Below are positions 41,305 through 49,177 of a stretch of DNA of 49,177 bases, piece after piece (the stretch's first letter is position 1; each line of letters starts with the position of its first letter). Origin of the DNA: Phascolarctobacterium sp. Lineage in GTDB: Bacteria; Bacillota; Negativicutes; Acidaminococcales; Acidaminococcaceae. Where the stretch lies: contig JAFTMR010000059.1 of assembly GCA_017452325.1 (NCBI GenBank), forward strand, positions 1 to 49,177, read 5' to 3'. The notes beneath the pieces are model-generated. The model was not told where the DNA came from, searched no databases, and saw only the letters and a program-made list of their open reading frames with translations. Both the position numbers and the translations under genes were made by a program.

Positions 41305-42103
41305 TTACAGTTTAAAACCGCCTACTTCTGCCATAGCTTGCTTACATTTACATACAGTATCTACAATACCGTCATACTTAATGAATTCCACAATTAAATC
41401 TTGCATTTTAGAAATGCTCTTACCCATTTCTTCAACAACTTCGCTATGAGTAAGTGGTGTGGGAGAAATGCCTGCCGCCATATTGGTTACAATGGAAACG
41501 GTTGTATAACACATCTCTGCTTCACGAGCCAAGATGGATTCGGGAATATTGGTCATACCAACAAGGTCACCGCCTAACATAGCGAACATTTTAATTTCTG
41601 CAGCAGTTTCAAAACGCGGACCTTCAGTACATACATAGGTTCCGGTTCTATGGAAAGGAATATCCATTGTGTTGAGAATATCAATCACTTTTGCACGCAG
41701 TACAGGGCAATAAGGAGTAGTCACATCAACATGAGCAACGCCACGATATTCATCATCATAAAAGGTATTGATGCGGCTCTTAGTAAAATCTAAAGCGTTG
41801 TCACACACAACAAAGTGACCTGCTTTCATTTCAGGGTTCAAGGAGCCAACAGCAGTTGTCGCAAAAATCTCTTCTACACCTAAGCTTTTTAATGCCCAGA
41901 TGTTAGCACGATAGTTTACTTTATGAGGCGGTGTGCTATGATTCACACCATGACGAGTAATGAACACTACTTTATTGCCATACAGCTCACCAATTTTACA
42001 AGCTGCTTGTCCATAAGGAGTATCAATGATCTTATTTTCAAAGCCATCTAAAAATTCTGCATCATAAATACCGGTGCCACCGATGATTGCAATATTACGC
42101 ATT
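41305..42103 (-). CDS. mtnP: S-methyl-5'-thioadenosine phosphorylase
   Basis: Phosphorolyses methylthioadenosine to adenine and methylthioribose-1-phosphate, so no MtnK kinase is needed. The product is a purine nucleoside phosphorylase family 2 protein: IAIIGGTGIYD at the start, the phosphate site TRHGVNHSTPPHKVNYRANIWAL in two parts, ATTAVGSLNP, and the base-pocket segment GMTNIPESILAREAEMCY. The last part fits methylthioadenosine phosphorylase better than inosine/guanosine phosphorylase, though broad activity, including 5'-deoxyadenosine, is possible. The ATG at 42103 has GGAGG eight bases upstream; a start further upstream (42126) is unlikely. It is the first gene of its operon. Confidence 0.93.
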
Positions 42104-42185
42104 ATCGCATCCTCCTTTAAATACATATCATAAAATGAGTACTACACTCACAAATTATCTATATAATCATACCATATTTACTACT

Positions 42186-42227
42186 TAAAATAAAGAAAGA
42201 CCGATTAGCTAAAAGTCAATCGGTCCG
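42186..42227 (-). terminator. Rho-independent terminator after pssA
   Basis: GACCGATT and AATCGGTC (42199-42206 and 42218-42225) form an 8-bp stem; on the minus strand a T-rich tail (TTTCTTTATTTT) follows. Confidence 0.75.
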
Positions 42228-42240
42228 TTTGTACTGAGAA

Positions 42241-42924
42241 TTATTTACCTAAAACCAAAGCGTAGAAAAAGTTGATTACGCCAGCAATAGTGTAAGTGAA
42301 CATAGCTATGAAAGGCCAAGCAGATGGAGTTTGATAAAGCATATATACACCAATAGCTAAAGCCACAAGGCAGGGAGCAAGGAACATAGGATTGCCCTTA
42401 CCTTTAAAATCAGGATACTTTACCTCGCTGTACATAATTACGGCAACACCAAATGTTAATGCCGCCACGCACCATGCATCAGCTTGATAACCGGAAAGTA
42501 CATAAGTTGCCAAGCAGCAAGCGCCTGCAGGAATAGGCATCCCTTGAAAATAACCTTTAACATCATCAACATTGCAATTGAAACGTGCCAAACGTAATGC
42601 ACCACCAATGGTAAAGAAGGAAGCAATAACCATACCGGTCATTCCCAAATCTTGCATACCATATTGATAAATCATGATAGCAGGTGCAACACCAAAGGAT
42701 GCAAGGTCACACAAGGAATCCATTTCAATACCGAAGCGTCCCCCTGCTACACCTAAGAAACGAGCTGCTCTGCCATCCATTGAATCAGCAAGCATTGCCA
42801 AAACTATGAACAAGGCAGCGTGGAAAAAATCCTTTTCGATAGACATAAATATGGATAAAACGCCTAATACAAGGCTCAGTGAACTGATACTGTTAGGAAC
42901 CAGTCTACGAAGCTTATAATTCAT
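42241..42924 (-). CDS. pssA: CDP-diacylglycerol-serine O-phosphatidyltransferase
   Basis: Membrane enzyme that makes phosphatidylserine. The 227-residue protein carries the CDP-alcohol phosphatidyltransferase signature as DSMDGRAARFLG, then GIEMDSLCD (pattern D-G-x2-A-R-x8-G-x3-D-x3-D), and about seven hydrophobic segments. It overlaps psd by one base (TAATG), the usual pairing for phosphatidylethanolamine synthesis. A terminator follows. Confidence 0.95.
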   Translation of the reverse strand: MNYKLRRLVPNSISSLSLVLGVLSIFMSIEKDFFHAALFIVLAMLADSMDGRAARFLGVAGGRFGIEMDSLCDLASFGVAPAIMIYQYGMQDLGMTGMVIASFFTIGGALRLARFNCNVDDVKGYFQGMPIPAGACCLATYVLSGYQADAWCVAALTFGVAVIMYSEVKYPDFKGKGNPMFLAPCLVALAIGVYMLYQTPSAWPFIAMFTYTIAGVINFFYALVLGK

Positions 42925-43553
42925 TAGTCCTTAATCCTCCCAACGATGGTAACACCACCGACAACCTTCTGATATTTCTTAACACAAATCTCTACATTCT
43001 TAGGAACAACCAATTCGGTACTGGAGCCGAATTTAATCATGCCATAGCAATCCCCTTGTTCAACCTTATTACCCAAGGTTACCCAAGACACAATACGACG
43101 TGCCAAAAGACCTGCAACCTGGCTTACCAGAATACGAATTCTACCATTGTCTAAACCAATAGCATGACGTTCGTTTTCGAAGGAAGCAGATTTCTTATAA
43201 GCAGGAACAAACTGACCGCAGGTATAACGCTGATATTTAATCTCACCATCAATGGGGCTACGGTTAACGTGTACGTCAAACACAGAAAGGAAAATAGTTA
43301 CCTTGGTGGCAGGCTCATTAAGATACTCGTCATCATAAATATCTTCAATTGCCATTACGGTTCCATGTGCAGGAGAATACAGCACCTTCGGGTCGTATGG
43401 AGTTTTATAAGTGGGATTACGAAAAAAGTAAACAAAGAATAACAGTAATACAGCAGGAATAACAGCCCACACAGGACCGCAGAAGAAATATGTAGCAAGC
43501 GTAATTACAAATACGCCAAATATAATCGGGTAACCATCTTTAACGATAACCAT
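42924..43553 (-). CDS. psd: Phosphatidylserine decarboxylase (short, archaeal-type)
   Basis: Converts phosphatidylserine to phosphatidylethanolamine using a pyruvoyl group made by self-cleavage. The 209-residue proenzyme has two N-terminal hydrophobic segments (about 10-45), the SPAHGTVMAIED region, FLSVFDVHVNRSPIDG with the conserved His, and the cleavage site Gly-Ser in MIKFGSSTEL. Length and the FGSS site place it with the short psd-A class. The ribosome binding site GAGAGG is properly spaced. A promoter lies 60-90 bases upstream inside and beside the wecG terminator. Confidence 0.95.
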   Translation of the reverse strand: MVIVKDGYPIIFGVFVITLATYFFCGPVWAVIPAVLLLFFVYFFRNPTYKTPYDPKVLYSPAHGTVMAIEDIYDDEYLNEPATKVTIFLSVFDVHVNRSPIDGEIKYQRYTCGQFVPAYKKSASFENERHAIGLDNGRIRILVSQVAGLLARRIVSWVTLGNKVEQGDCYGMIKFGSSTELVVPKNVEICVKKYQKVVGGVTIVGRIKD

Positions 43554-43575
43554 AAATAAAGCCTCTCTTCCAAGG

Positions 43576-43615
43576 TAAAAATAATGTGATGGAACAACCT
43601 ATTCCATCACATTAT
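43576..43615 (-). terminator. Rho-independent terminator after the wecG-type gene
   Basis: A 14-bp perfect stem (43581-43594 with 43602-43615) is followed on the minus strand by TTTTTACC. Confidence 0.85.
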
Positions 43616-43642
43616 TATAATACAGTCTTGCCTTTTTGTCTA
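43614..43642 (-). promoter_or_regulatory. Promoter of psd-pssA
   Basis: On the minus strand TAGACA (43637-43642) and a perfect TATAAT (43614-43619) with a 17-base spacer. The predicted start lies within the terminator stem, so the new transcript escapes it. Confidence 0.65.
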
Positions 43643-43688
43643 TTTATAGTTGCCTATACAACTACTAGAACGGCTTTATGGCTTACTT

Positions 43689-44429
43689 CTAGTCTTTGTT
43701 GCCACTAAACAGCACCTTCAAAACGAATTTTGGCAAAGCCATCATTCGCATAAAACGACTTGGCTGCTTATAAAGTCGGAACGCCCATTCCAAGGAAGCA
43801 TCCTGCATCCACTTAGGAGCGCGCTCCATTTTTCCAGCAAAAACATCAAAGCTGCCACCAATTCCCATTAAAACTTTGGGCTTGAGCTGGTCGCGATAAC
43901 GCACCAACCATTTCTCCTGCTTAGGCGCACCTAAGGCAGCAAAAAGCATATCTGCACCAGAAGCATTGATTTCGTCAATTATACTTTGGCTTTCTTCTTC
44001 TTTAAAGTAACCATTGCGACAACCAACAACTTTAACTCCTGGGTAAAGCTCTTCGGATTTTGCCTTGGCTGCTTCCGCAATACCGGGCGAACCTCCAAAG
44101 AAATATGCCTTATAGCCTTTTTGCGATGCTCTTTCAAGCAGCTGACAGTACAGGTCAAAGCCTGCAACGCGTTCAGGAATCTTATATCCTAAATGTCTGC
44201 CGGCCCATACTGCACCCGCTCCATCAGGTAACACCAGCTGCGCATCTTGAGAGACAATTTTTTTATAATCAGCATCTTGCTGACACATCATGATTATTTC
44301 AGCGTTAGCAGTAACAACAAATGCTTGCTTGCCGTTTTGGATACTGTATTCCAATGTGGAAACAGCTTCCCCCATTGTCAAAGGGTGCACTGGTACACCC
44401 AGTATTTTTACCGGCTCTTTAATTTGCAT
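43689..44429 (-). CDS. WecG/TagA/CpsF-family glycosyltransferase
   Basis: A 246-residue GT26 enzyme that transfers a sugar (N-acetylmannosamine or its acid in known members) to a lipid-linked intermediate for a surface glycan. Visible motifs are VVTANAEIIMMCQQD with the catalytic-base Asp/Thr region, LPDGAGAVWAGR, FFGGSPGIAEAA and the family hallmark GAPKQEKWL, followed by MGIGGSFDVFAGKMERAPKWM. The acceptor polymer is unknown; no other glycan genes are adjacent. It follows the response regulator gene after 22 bases and ends at a strong terminator. Confidence 0.92.
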   Translation of the reverse strand: MQIKEPVKILGVPVHPLTMGEAVSTLEYSIQNGKQAFVVTANAEIIMMCQQDADYKKIVSQDAQLVLPDGAGAVWAGRHLGYKIPERVAGFDLYCQLLERASQKGYKAYFFGGSPGIAEAAKAKSEELYPGVKVVGCRNGYFKEEESQSIIDEINASGADMLFAALGAPKQEKWLVRYRDQLKPKVLMGIGGSFDVFAGKMERAPKWMQDASLEWAFRLYKQPSRFMRMMALPKFVLKVLFSGNKD

Positions 44430-44451
44430 TTTTAACCTCTTACACGCAAAG

Positions 44452-45156
44452 CTATTGTATATAAACGTTCAGTAAATCGCTTTGCTTGTCAACACATAAA
44501 TACTTATAAACAGGACGACCAACAGATCCTCTATGCAAATCCAGTTTCAACAAACGCAAGGTTTTGAGGAATTCCAAGTACTTGCGAATGGAAACACGAG
44601 AAATACCAACTTTTGCAGATACTTCTTCAGTAGTGAACATGCCATCAAAAGTGAGGATGCATCTCCAAACAACTGCCAAAGTGTTTTTATCCAAACCTTT
44701 GGGAAGTGCCACAACGGGTTCTTTCTCATTACGGATAATAGTTTTATCCAGTTCAGATTGCTCAATGATTTCTTGGTCTTCTACAATGTGATAACGTTTT
44801 AAGTAATTATTGAGAGCTAAATTAAAACGTTCAAATTCGAAGGGTTTAATAATGTAGTCAACTGCGCCCAAACGCAATGCCTGCTTAATTTTATCTTTAT
44901 CATTGGCAGCAGACACGATGATAACATCCACATCAAAACCATTTTCTCGAATTTTGGCAAGCAATTGTAAGCCATCCATGGAAGGCATGAACACGTCAAG
45001 AATGAGCAAGTAATAATCTTTAACCTGCAGCAATTTCAAAGCTTCATCACCACTACGAGCCATGTCGCACAGTTGGAAACCTTTAATCTGACTTAAATAA
45101 TGTTCATGAAGTTGCGCTACCATAGGATCGTCTTCTACAACTAACACGTTAATCAT
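44452..45156 (-). CDS. Two-component response regulator, CitB/DcuR type
   Basis: A 234-residue regulator with a receiver domain (Asp9, Asp10, phosphorylation site Asp54 in LLILDVFMP, Lys104 in YIIKPF) and a C-terminal helix-turn-helix (about 170-225; TTEEVSAKVGISRVSIRKYLEFL) as in CitB, DcuR and DctR. Relatives control uptake and breakdown of citrate or C4-dicarboxylates. It overlaps the sensor kinase gene by 8 bases. No carboxylate transporter gene is seen in the window, so the target is elsewhere. Confidence 0.92.
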   Translation of the reverse strand: MINVLVVEDDPMVAQLHEHYLSQIKGFQLCDMARSGDEALKLLQVKDYYLLILDVFMPSMDGLQLLAKIRENGFDVDVIIVSAANDKDKIKQALRLGAVDYIIKPFEFERFNLALNNYLKRYHIVEDQEIIEQSELDKTIIRNEKEPVVALPKGLDKNTLAVVWRCILTFDGMFTTEEVSAKVGISRVSIRKYLEFLKTLRLLKLDLHRGSVGRPVYKYLCVDKQSDLLNVYIQ

Positions 45157-46828
45157 TTAATTCACCATCCCTTTTTATGGGTAATCTAACAGTAAAGGTT
45201 GTACCTTCTCCTTCAGAAGATTCTACGGCAATAGTACCTTCCAAATTATCAATACTTTGTTTTACGAGGTATAGGCCATAGCCATGCCCCTGTCCCTTAC
45301 TGGAGTAACCACGTGTAAAAATATTTTTTATAGTTTCCTCGTCCATACCTGGACCGGAATCTTCAACAGTGATAACGATTTCTTTATCAAAATCTAGAAT
45401 ACTTAAGCTTACGATACGTTCGCCATCAAAATTTTCTAAGGCGTCAAACGCGTTTTCTACTATATTACCTGCTATGAGTACAATATCATGAACAGAAGGC
45501 ACTTCCAAATCGTTGTGCAATTCACTTTCCTCGGATAAGGAGAAATCAATGTCGAGCTCGCGGCTACGACTAATCTTACCCAGAACAAAGCCTGCCAATG
45601 TAATATCGCGCAAGCGGGTAACTACATAGTTTACCTCTGACTGGCGGTTGTAGGCAACTTCCTTGGTAAAGGTCTTCAATTCATCATAAGCCTTCATCTC
45701 AATAAGCCCCATGATTACATGCATCTTGTTCATAAACTCATGGGTTTGTGCCCTTAAAGCAGTGGAGTAATTTTTAAAACCTGTCAACTGGTTAGCCAGT
45801 TCCTCTACTACAGATTTTTTACGGAAGGTAAATACCGCGCCAATAATCTTATCATTCAGCATTAAAGGCACAGAAGTAATGATGAACAAAGTGTCACCAA
45901 TTTTTACACCTACATTAGTGGTAATCTTACCTTCATTGAGTATGCTATCAAAGCTTATATTTTTGATAATGTCTTTAAGATTTTTGCCTACCAATTCATT
46001 AGCAGCAAAAATCTTCGCTTCCTTCAACAATGTTTCTGCTTCAATGTTAACAAGAGTAATTACCCCCTTGTCATCAATGGTTATTACACCTTCGCGAACA
46101 GAGTCAAGGATGATATTACGTTCTTGCAACATAGCTGCGATAGCTTCCGGCTCCAAACCAAAAAGAATCTTCTTAATTCTACGCGCAAGATAAATAGCTC
46201 CCAAAATACCTACCGACAAACCAAAAGCAGTCATTAACAGCAAGAATATAATAGAGTCTATTGCGGAGTTCTTCATAATGTCGTCCGAATAACCTGTTAC
46301 AACATAGCCAACAACAACATTATTATCATCTTTTACATAACCAAATGCTCTATTAGGAATATTATAGTTTTCACGCCAGCTAATCTTAGATTTGGTGGAA
46401 TACTTTTCTACCAGCTCCAAAGAGTGACGTTTAAAATCAGTTAACTTTCCCGGGTTATAGAACACGCGTAACTTAAAATCCTTATCATAAATAGCAACGC
46501 CCGCTTCGTCGGAGTTATCTACCTCATTAACGTAGCTTTCCATCAATTTATCATCATACTGATCTTGAACGGTCAAACCATCAATAATTTCATCAGAGTG
46601 ACATAAAATATTGTTAATACTTACTGCGTTAATTGCTACACGGTCATAGATTACCTGTGCTACTCTCTGCGTAGTAAACAATGCAGAGGGCAACAGAGCA
46701 ATGAATACAACCATGGTAATCAAAATGATTATCTTTTGTGATAAGGTAAAGTATTTATGAATGTTCTCATATTTATTTGTATTTCTAATTTGAGATTCTT
46801 TATTTGCTTCTTTAGATCTTTTCAACAT
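45149..46828 (-). CDS. Sensor histidine kinase, CitA/DcuS type
   Basis: A 559-residue membrane kinase. After a polar start come a membrane helix (about 32-51), an extracytoplasmic PAS-like sensor domain (about 52-188), a second helix (about 190-214), a cytoplasmic PAS domain (about 230-340), the phosphoacceptor His363 in RAQTHEFMNKMH and the HATPase with NIVENAFDAL, EDSGPGMD and GHGYGLYLVK. This arrangement is that of CitA/DcuS, which sense citrate or C4-dicarboxylates. The sensor domain is divergent, so the ligand is open. The start ATG lies inside the end of prfC (17-base overlap) with no clear ribosome binding site, suggesting translational coupling or a weakly translated start. Confidence 0.92.
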   Translation of the reverse strand: MLKRSKEANKESQIRNTNKYENIHKYFTLSQKIIILITMVVFIALLPSALFTTQRVAQVIYDRVAINAVSINNILCHSDEIIDGLTVQDQYDDKLMESYVNEVDNSDEAGVAIYDKDFKLRVFYNPGKLTDFKRHSLELVEKYSTKSKISWRENYNIPNRAFGYVKDDNNVVVGYVVTGYSDDIMKNSAIDSIIFLLLMTAFGLSVGILGAIYLARRIKKILFGLEPEAIAAMLQERNIILDSVREGVITIDDKGVITLVNIEAETLLKEAKIFAANELVGKNLKDIIKNISFDSILNEGKITTNVGVKIGDTLFIITSVPLMLNDKIIGAVFTFRKKSVVEELANQLTGFKNYSTALRAQTHEFMNKMHVIMGLIEMKAYDELKTFTKEVAYNRQSEVNYVVTRLRDITLAGFVLGKISRSRELDIDFSLSEESELHNDLEVPSVHDIVLIAGNIVENAFDALENFDGERIVSLSILDFDKEIVITVEDSGPGMDEETIKNIFTRGYSSKGQGHGYGLYLVKQSIDNLEGTIAVESSEGEGTTFTVRLPIKRDGELND

Positions 46829-48425
46829 CAGCCGGTACCGTCAAGAATTGAATTCCAGGGTTACGATCCAAAATCCAGTTCAAGGACCACTCGTTATTTA
46901 CCAAGATAACAGGACGTTCCTTTTTATCATATACAAGCATACCATTGTCCAAACCCTTGATATTATCCAACAACTTCTTATCTTCTGCGTATACCCAACG
47001 AGCAACGGAATAAGGCAGTTGGTTCATTAAGAGGTGCGCACTGTATTCATTGTTCAAACGATACTCCAAAACCTCCAGCTGCAATACGCCAACAACACCT
47101 ACAATGAAGCTTTCCAAACCAACACCCTTTTGCTCGAATACTTGAATAGCGCCTTCTTGGGACAATTGCAGGATGCCCTTTTCAAATTGCTTACGCTTCA
47201 AAGAATCTTTAGGCTGTACACGAGCAAAGATTTCCGGCGGAAATACAGGGAAGTCTTCAAACTGCAGCTTCAGCTTGCTATCACTGAGGGAATCGCCAAT
47301 ACCAAAGATACCGGGATCAAAGACACCAATAATATCACCAGGATACGCTTTCTCTACAATGGTTCTCTCTTGAGCGAGGAACTGTTGAGGCTGAGCAAGC
47401 TTGATAACCTTATTGGACTGCTTGTGATAAACGCTCATACCCTTATCAAAAACACCGGAACAAATACGCATAAAAGAAATTCTGTCGCGGTGAGCAGGGT
47501 TCATATTAGCTTGAATTTTAAAAATAAAAGCAGAGAATTCTTCATTCTCCGGTACCAACATTGTACCATCTTGTAATTTACGGGGTTGTGGTTTAGGTGA
47601 CAATTCCAAGAATTTTTCCAAAAATGCCTGTACGCCAAAGTTTGTCATGGCACTACCAAAGAACATAGGGGTTAATTCGCCATTGTTAACCTTTTCCATA
47701 TCGAATTCATCCCCTGCCATATCAAGCAGTTCAATATCGTTACACAGGTTTTCATACAGTTCATCACCAAGCAGTTCCTGAATCTTAGGATCATCCAGAG
47801 AGCCTGTAGTAGATTTCAATTTCTTAGCGCCGTGGCTACCATCCTCTTCAAACAACTCAATACTGTTCTCCAAACGATTATAAACACCCTTGTAATGACC
47901 ATCGATACCAATGGGCCAGTTAATAGGATACGCACGGATGTGCAATACTTTTTCCAGCTCGTCCATCAAATCAAAGGGGTTACGTCCATAACGGTCAAGC
48001 TTATTTACAAAAGTAAAGATGGGCAAATGACGGCGATGACAAACCCAGAACAATTTTTTAGTTTGAGGTTCTACGCCTTTCGCTGCGTCAATAAGCATTA
48101 CGGCACTATCAGCTGCCATAAGAGTACGATAGGTATCTTCAGAGAAGTCCTGGTGACCAGGGGTATCCAGAATATTTACGCGATAACCATCGTAATCAAA
48201 TTGCAACACAGAAGAAGTAACAGAAATACCACGCTGCTTTTCGATTTCCATCCAGTCAGACACTGCGTGCTTGTTACTTTTTCTGGCTTTAACAGAACCA
48301 GCCAGATGTATAGCTCCACCATACAACAAAAGTTTTTCAGTTAAAGTAGTTTTACCTGCATCAGGGTGAGAGATAATCGCAAAGGTACGACGCTTCTCAA
48401 TCTTTTCCAACAATTCTTCCATCAT
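46812..48425 (-). CDS. prfC: Peptide chain release factor 3
   Basis: RF3 is a translational GTPase that removes RF1/RF2 from the ribosome after termination. The 537-residue protein shows G1 SHPDAGKTTLTEKLL, the switch-1 RGISVTSSV segment, G3 DTPGHQDFSEDTYR and G4 NKLDR, then domains II and III of RF3 type. The presence of SVKARKSNKHAVSDWMEIEKQRG (residues about 44-66, seen in two parts) separates it from EF-G. Two adjacent ATG codons compete for the start. Its end overlaps the sensor kinase start. Confidence 0.96.
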   Translation of the reverse strand: MMEELLEKIEKRRTFAIISHPDAGKTTLTEKLLLYGGAIHLAGSVKARKSNKHAVSDWMEIEKQRGISVTSSVLQFDYDGYRVNILDTPGHQDFSEDTYRTLMAADSAVMLIDAAKGVEPQTKKLFWVCHRRHLPIFTFVNKLDRYGRNPFDLMDELEKVLHIRAYPINWPIGIDGHYKGVYNRLENSIELFEEDGSHGAKKLKSTTGSLDDPKIQELLGDELYENLCNDIELLDMAGDEFDMEKVNNGELTPMFFGSAMTNFGVQAFLEKFLELSPKPQPRKLQDGTMLVPENEEFSAFIFKIQANMNPAHRDRISFMRICSGVFDKGMSVYHKQSNKVIKLAQPQQFLAQERTIVEKAYPGDIIGVFDPGIFGIGDSLSDSKLKLQFEDFPVFPPEIFARVQPKDSLKRKQFEKGILQLSQEGAIQVFEQKGVGLESFIVGVVGVLQLEVLEYRLNNEYSAHLLMNQLPYSVARWVYAEDKKLLDNIKGLDNGMLVYDKKERPVILVNNEWSLNWILDRNPGIQFLTVPADVEKI

Positions 48426-48434
48426 TTCTCCCTC

Positions 48435-48995
48435 TTAGTCCATCATATTTTGAGCTTCATATAATCTATAAGCTTCTATGATTTGTTCCTTAACATATTC
48501 CGGTACGGGACGCTCTGTTTCCAGCTCACCCTTCATATTAAAACGGAAGGCAAGGTTTTCAAATCTTTCGCCTGCATAGGTTTCACAGGTTACAGTTGTA
48601 CGCATAAACTCATCATTAAATATGCAGTCTTTCAAAAGATGCGCCTTACGTTCTGTATCCCAAGCCTGATAAATTTGGTACAGCCTTTGTTGTGCTTCCA
48701 CAGGAATATCCTCACCAGTTACAACTGTTTCAGTTTCATCAATGGGAGTGCAGTCCATATTGCGATACACAGTTCCATCTTCCAATTCGATGGTAACGGT
48801 AAGAACGTAGTCCTCTTCAAAATAAACGGCGTCTTTTACTTTCCATTTATCACGCCACTCTTTGATGCAGGCAGGACAAATGAATTTTGTATCTCGAATA
48901 TTAGTGCTAATGTAGTTATCACGATAATAAAGCTCTCCTTCCGGCAAAAACTTATTACCGCATTCGCTGCAAACAAGCTGCAAGGTACGAATCAT
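48435..48995 (-). CDS. Zinc-ribbon protein of unknown function
   Basis: I do not recognise this 186-residue protein. The N-terminus has a zinc-ribbon pattern: Cys9-x2-Cys12 (CSECG) and Cys40-x2-Cys43 (CPACI). The remainder is acidic, soluble and probably mixed alpha/beta (for example YVLTVTIELEDGTVYRN and VTCETYAGERFENLAFRFN). The start at 48995 has GGAGGTAA upstream. The open frame extends further through the tRNA gene, but that part is not real coding. It lies 9 bases before prfC and is probably cotranscribed with it. Confidence 0.8.
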   Translation of the reverse strand: MIRTLQLVCSECGNKFLPEGELYYRDNYISTNIRDTKFICPACIKEWRDKWKVKDAVYFEEDYVLTVTIELEDGTVYRNMDCTPIDETETVVTGEDIPVEAQQRLYQIYQAWDTERKAHLLKDCIFNDEFMRTTVTCETYAGERFENLAFRFNMKGELETERPVPEYVKEQIIEAYRLYEAQNMMD

Positions 48996-49026
48996 TACTG
49001 TTACCTCCAAGATTAGATTTAGACAT

Positions 49027-49061
49027 ACAAAAAAAGCCTTTACGGTGGAACCCGTAAAGGC
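49027..49061 (-). terminator. Terminator after tRNA-Pro
   Basis: GCCTTTACGG and CCGTAAAGGC (49036-49045 and 49052-49061) form a perfect 10-bp stem followed on the minus strand by a run of T. Confidence 0.85.
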
Positions 49062-49074
49062 AATCGATCCGAAA

Positions 49075-49151
49075 TGGTCGGAGCGGCGGGATTCGAACCC
49101 ACGACCTCTTCCACCCCAAGGAAGCGCTCTACCAAGCTGAGCCACGCCCCG
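49075..49151 (-). tRNA. tRNA-Pro (anticodon GGG)
   Basis: On the minus strand a 77-base tRNA with encoded CCA folds normally. The acceptor stem starts with C1-G72, typical of bacterial tRNA-Pro. The anticodon stem is CTTCC/GGAAG with loop TTGGGGT, giving anticodon GGG, and the T arm contains GTTCGAATC. A TATAAT minus-10 lies at 49165-49170 just upstream. Confidence 0.95.
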
Positions 49152-49177
49152 AATCACAAAAACTATTATACAGATAA

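Noticed and set aside
42104-42180. SAM or SAH riboswitch upstream of mtnP
   Set aside because: The leader is under 80 bases, AT-rich and shows only a small GAGT/ACTC repeat; no riboswitch core can be recognised.
48996-49157. N-terminal extension of the zinc-ribbon protein frame through the tRNA region
   Set aside because: The stretch translates the tRNA-Pro gene and its terminator; a proper start with ribosome binding site is at 48995.

Overview
The window reads as a chromosomal segment of a low-to-moderate GC Firmicute that carries an outer membrane, most likely a member of the Negativicutes. The Firmicute side is shown by CodY, RNase J, LexA, a TrmFO-XerC-CodY gene order, PduL and hydrophobic-peptide toxin genes. 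The outer membrane is shown by a TonB-dependent receptor ending in an aromatic beta-signal. An Acidaminococcaceae-like (Phascolarctobacterium-like) host is my inference from overall gene style. Two perfect parS sites, about 30 kb apart, suggest that the window lies in the origin-proximal part of the chromosome.

Left part (1-8.8 kb, mostly + strand): the start of a nicotinate phosphoribosyltransferase gene on the minus strand, a diacylglycerol glucosyltransferase, then dprA-topA-trmFO and xerC-codY-crotonase. A near-perfect CodY box lies in front of xerC-codY, and the first parS site follows the crotonase gene. From 8.9 to 15.3 kb comes an accessory-looking stretch. It holds a MerR regulator, a TonB receptor under what looks like a classical 19-bp-spacer MerR promoter, an exported nitrilase-family protein with 60-bp tandem repeats, and an intact reading frame for a P1B-type metal ATPase that has lost its catalytic residues.

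Middle part (15.4-29.7 kb, + strand): a long housekeeping run of RNase J, FtsK/SpoIIIE, a RodZ-like protein, YgiQ, an orphan solute-binding lipoprotein, RimO, PncC, a DEAD-box helicase, a long HflX with an apparent JAMM metalloprotease-like N-terminus, and a PLP enzyme of the aluminium-resistance family.

Right part (29.8-49.2 kb, all known proteins on the minus strand): lexA, an exported unknown protein, pduL, then an aldolase-mtaD-nfnA-nfnB operon, a methyltransferase and an exonuclease. Next comes a small non-housekeeping island (38.1-38.7 kb) with a type I toxin-antitoxin module, a promoter-to-terminator remnant of a serine recombinase, and the second parS. It is followed by mtnP-mtnA-ahcY plus a small protein, psd-pssA, and prfC-sensor kinase-response regulator-wecG, then a zinc-ribbon protein and tRNA-Pro(GGG).

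Functionally, the two minus-strand operons at 32-36 kb and 38-42 kb together encode enzymes that recycle S-adenosylmethionine by-products: MtnP, MtnA, a class II aldolase, MtaD and AhcY. They fit a dihydroxyacetone-phosphate shunt. The most unusual items are the dead P-type ATPase, the type I toxin-antitoxin locus, the HflX-JAMM fusion, the MerR/TonB-receptor pair and the secreted repeat-bearing nitrilase.
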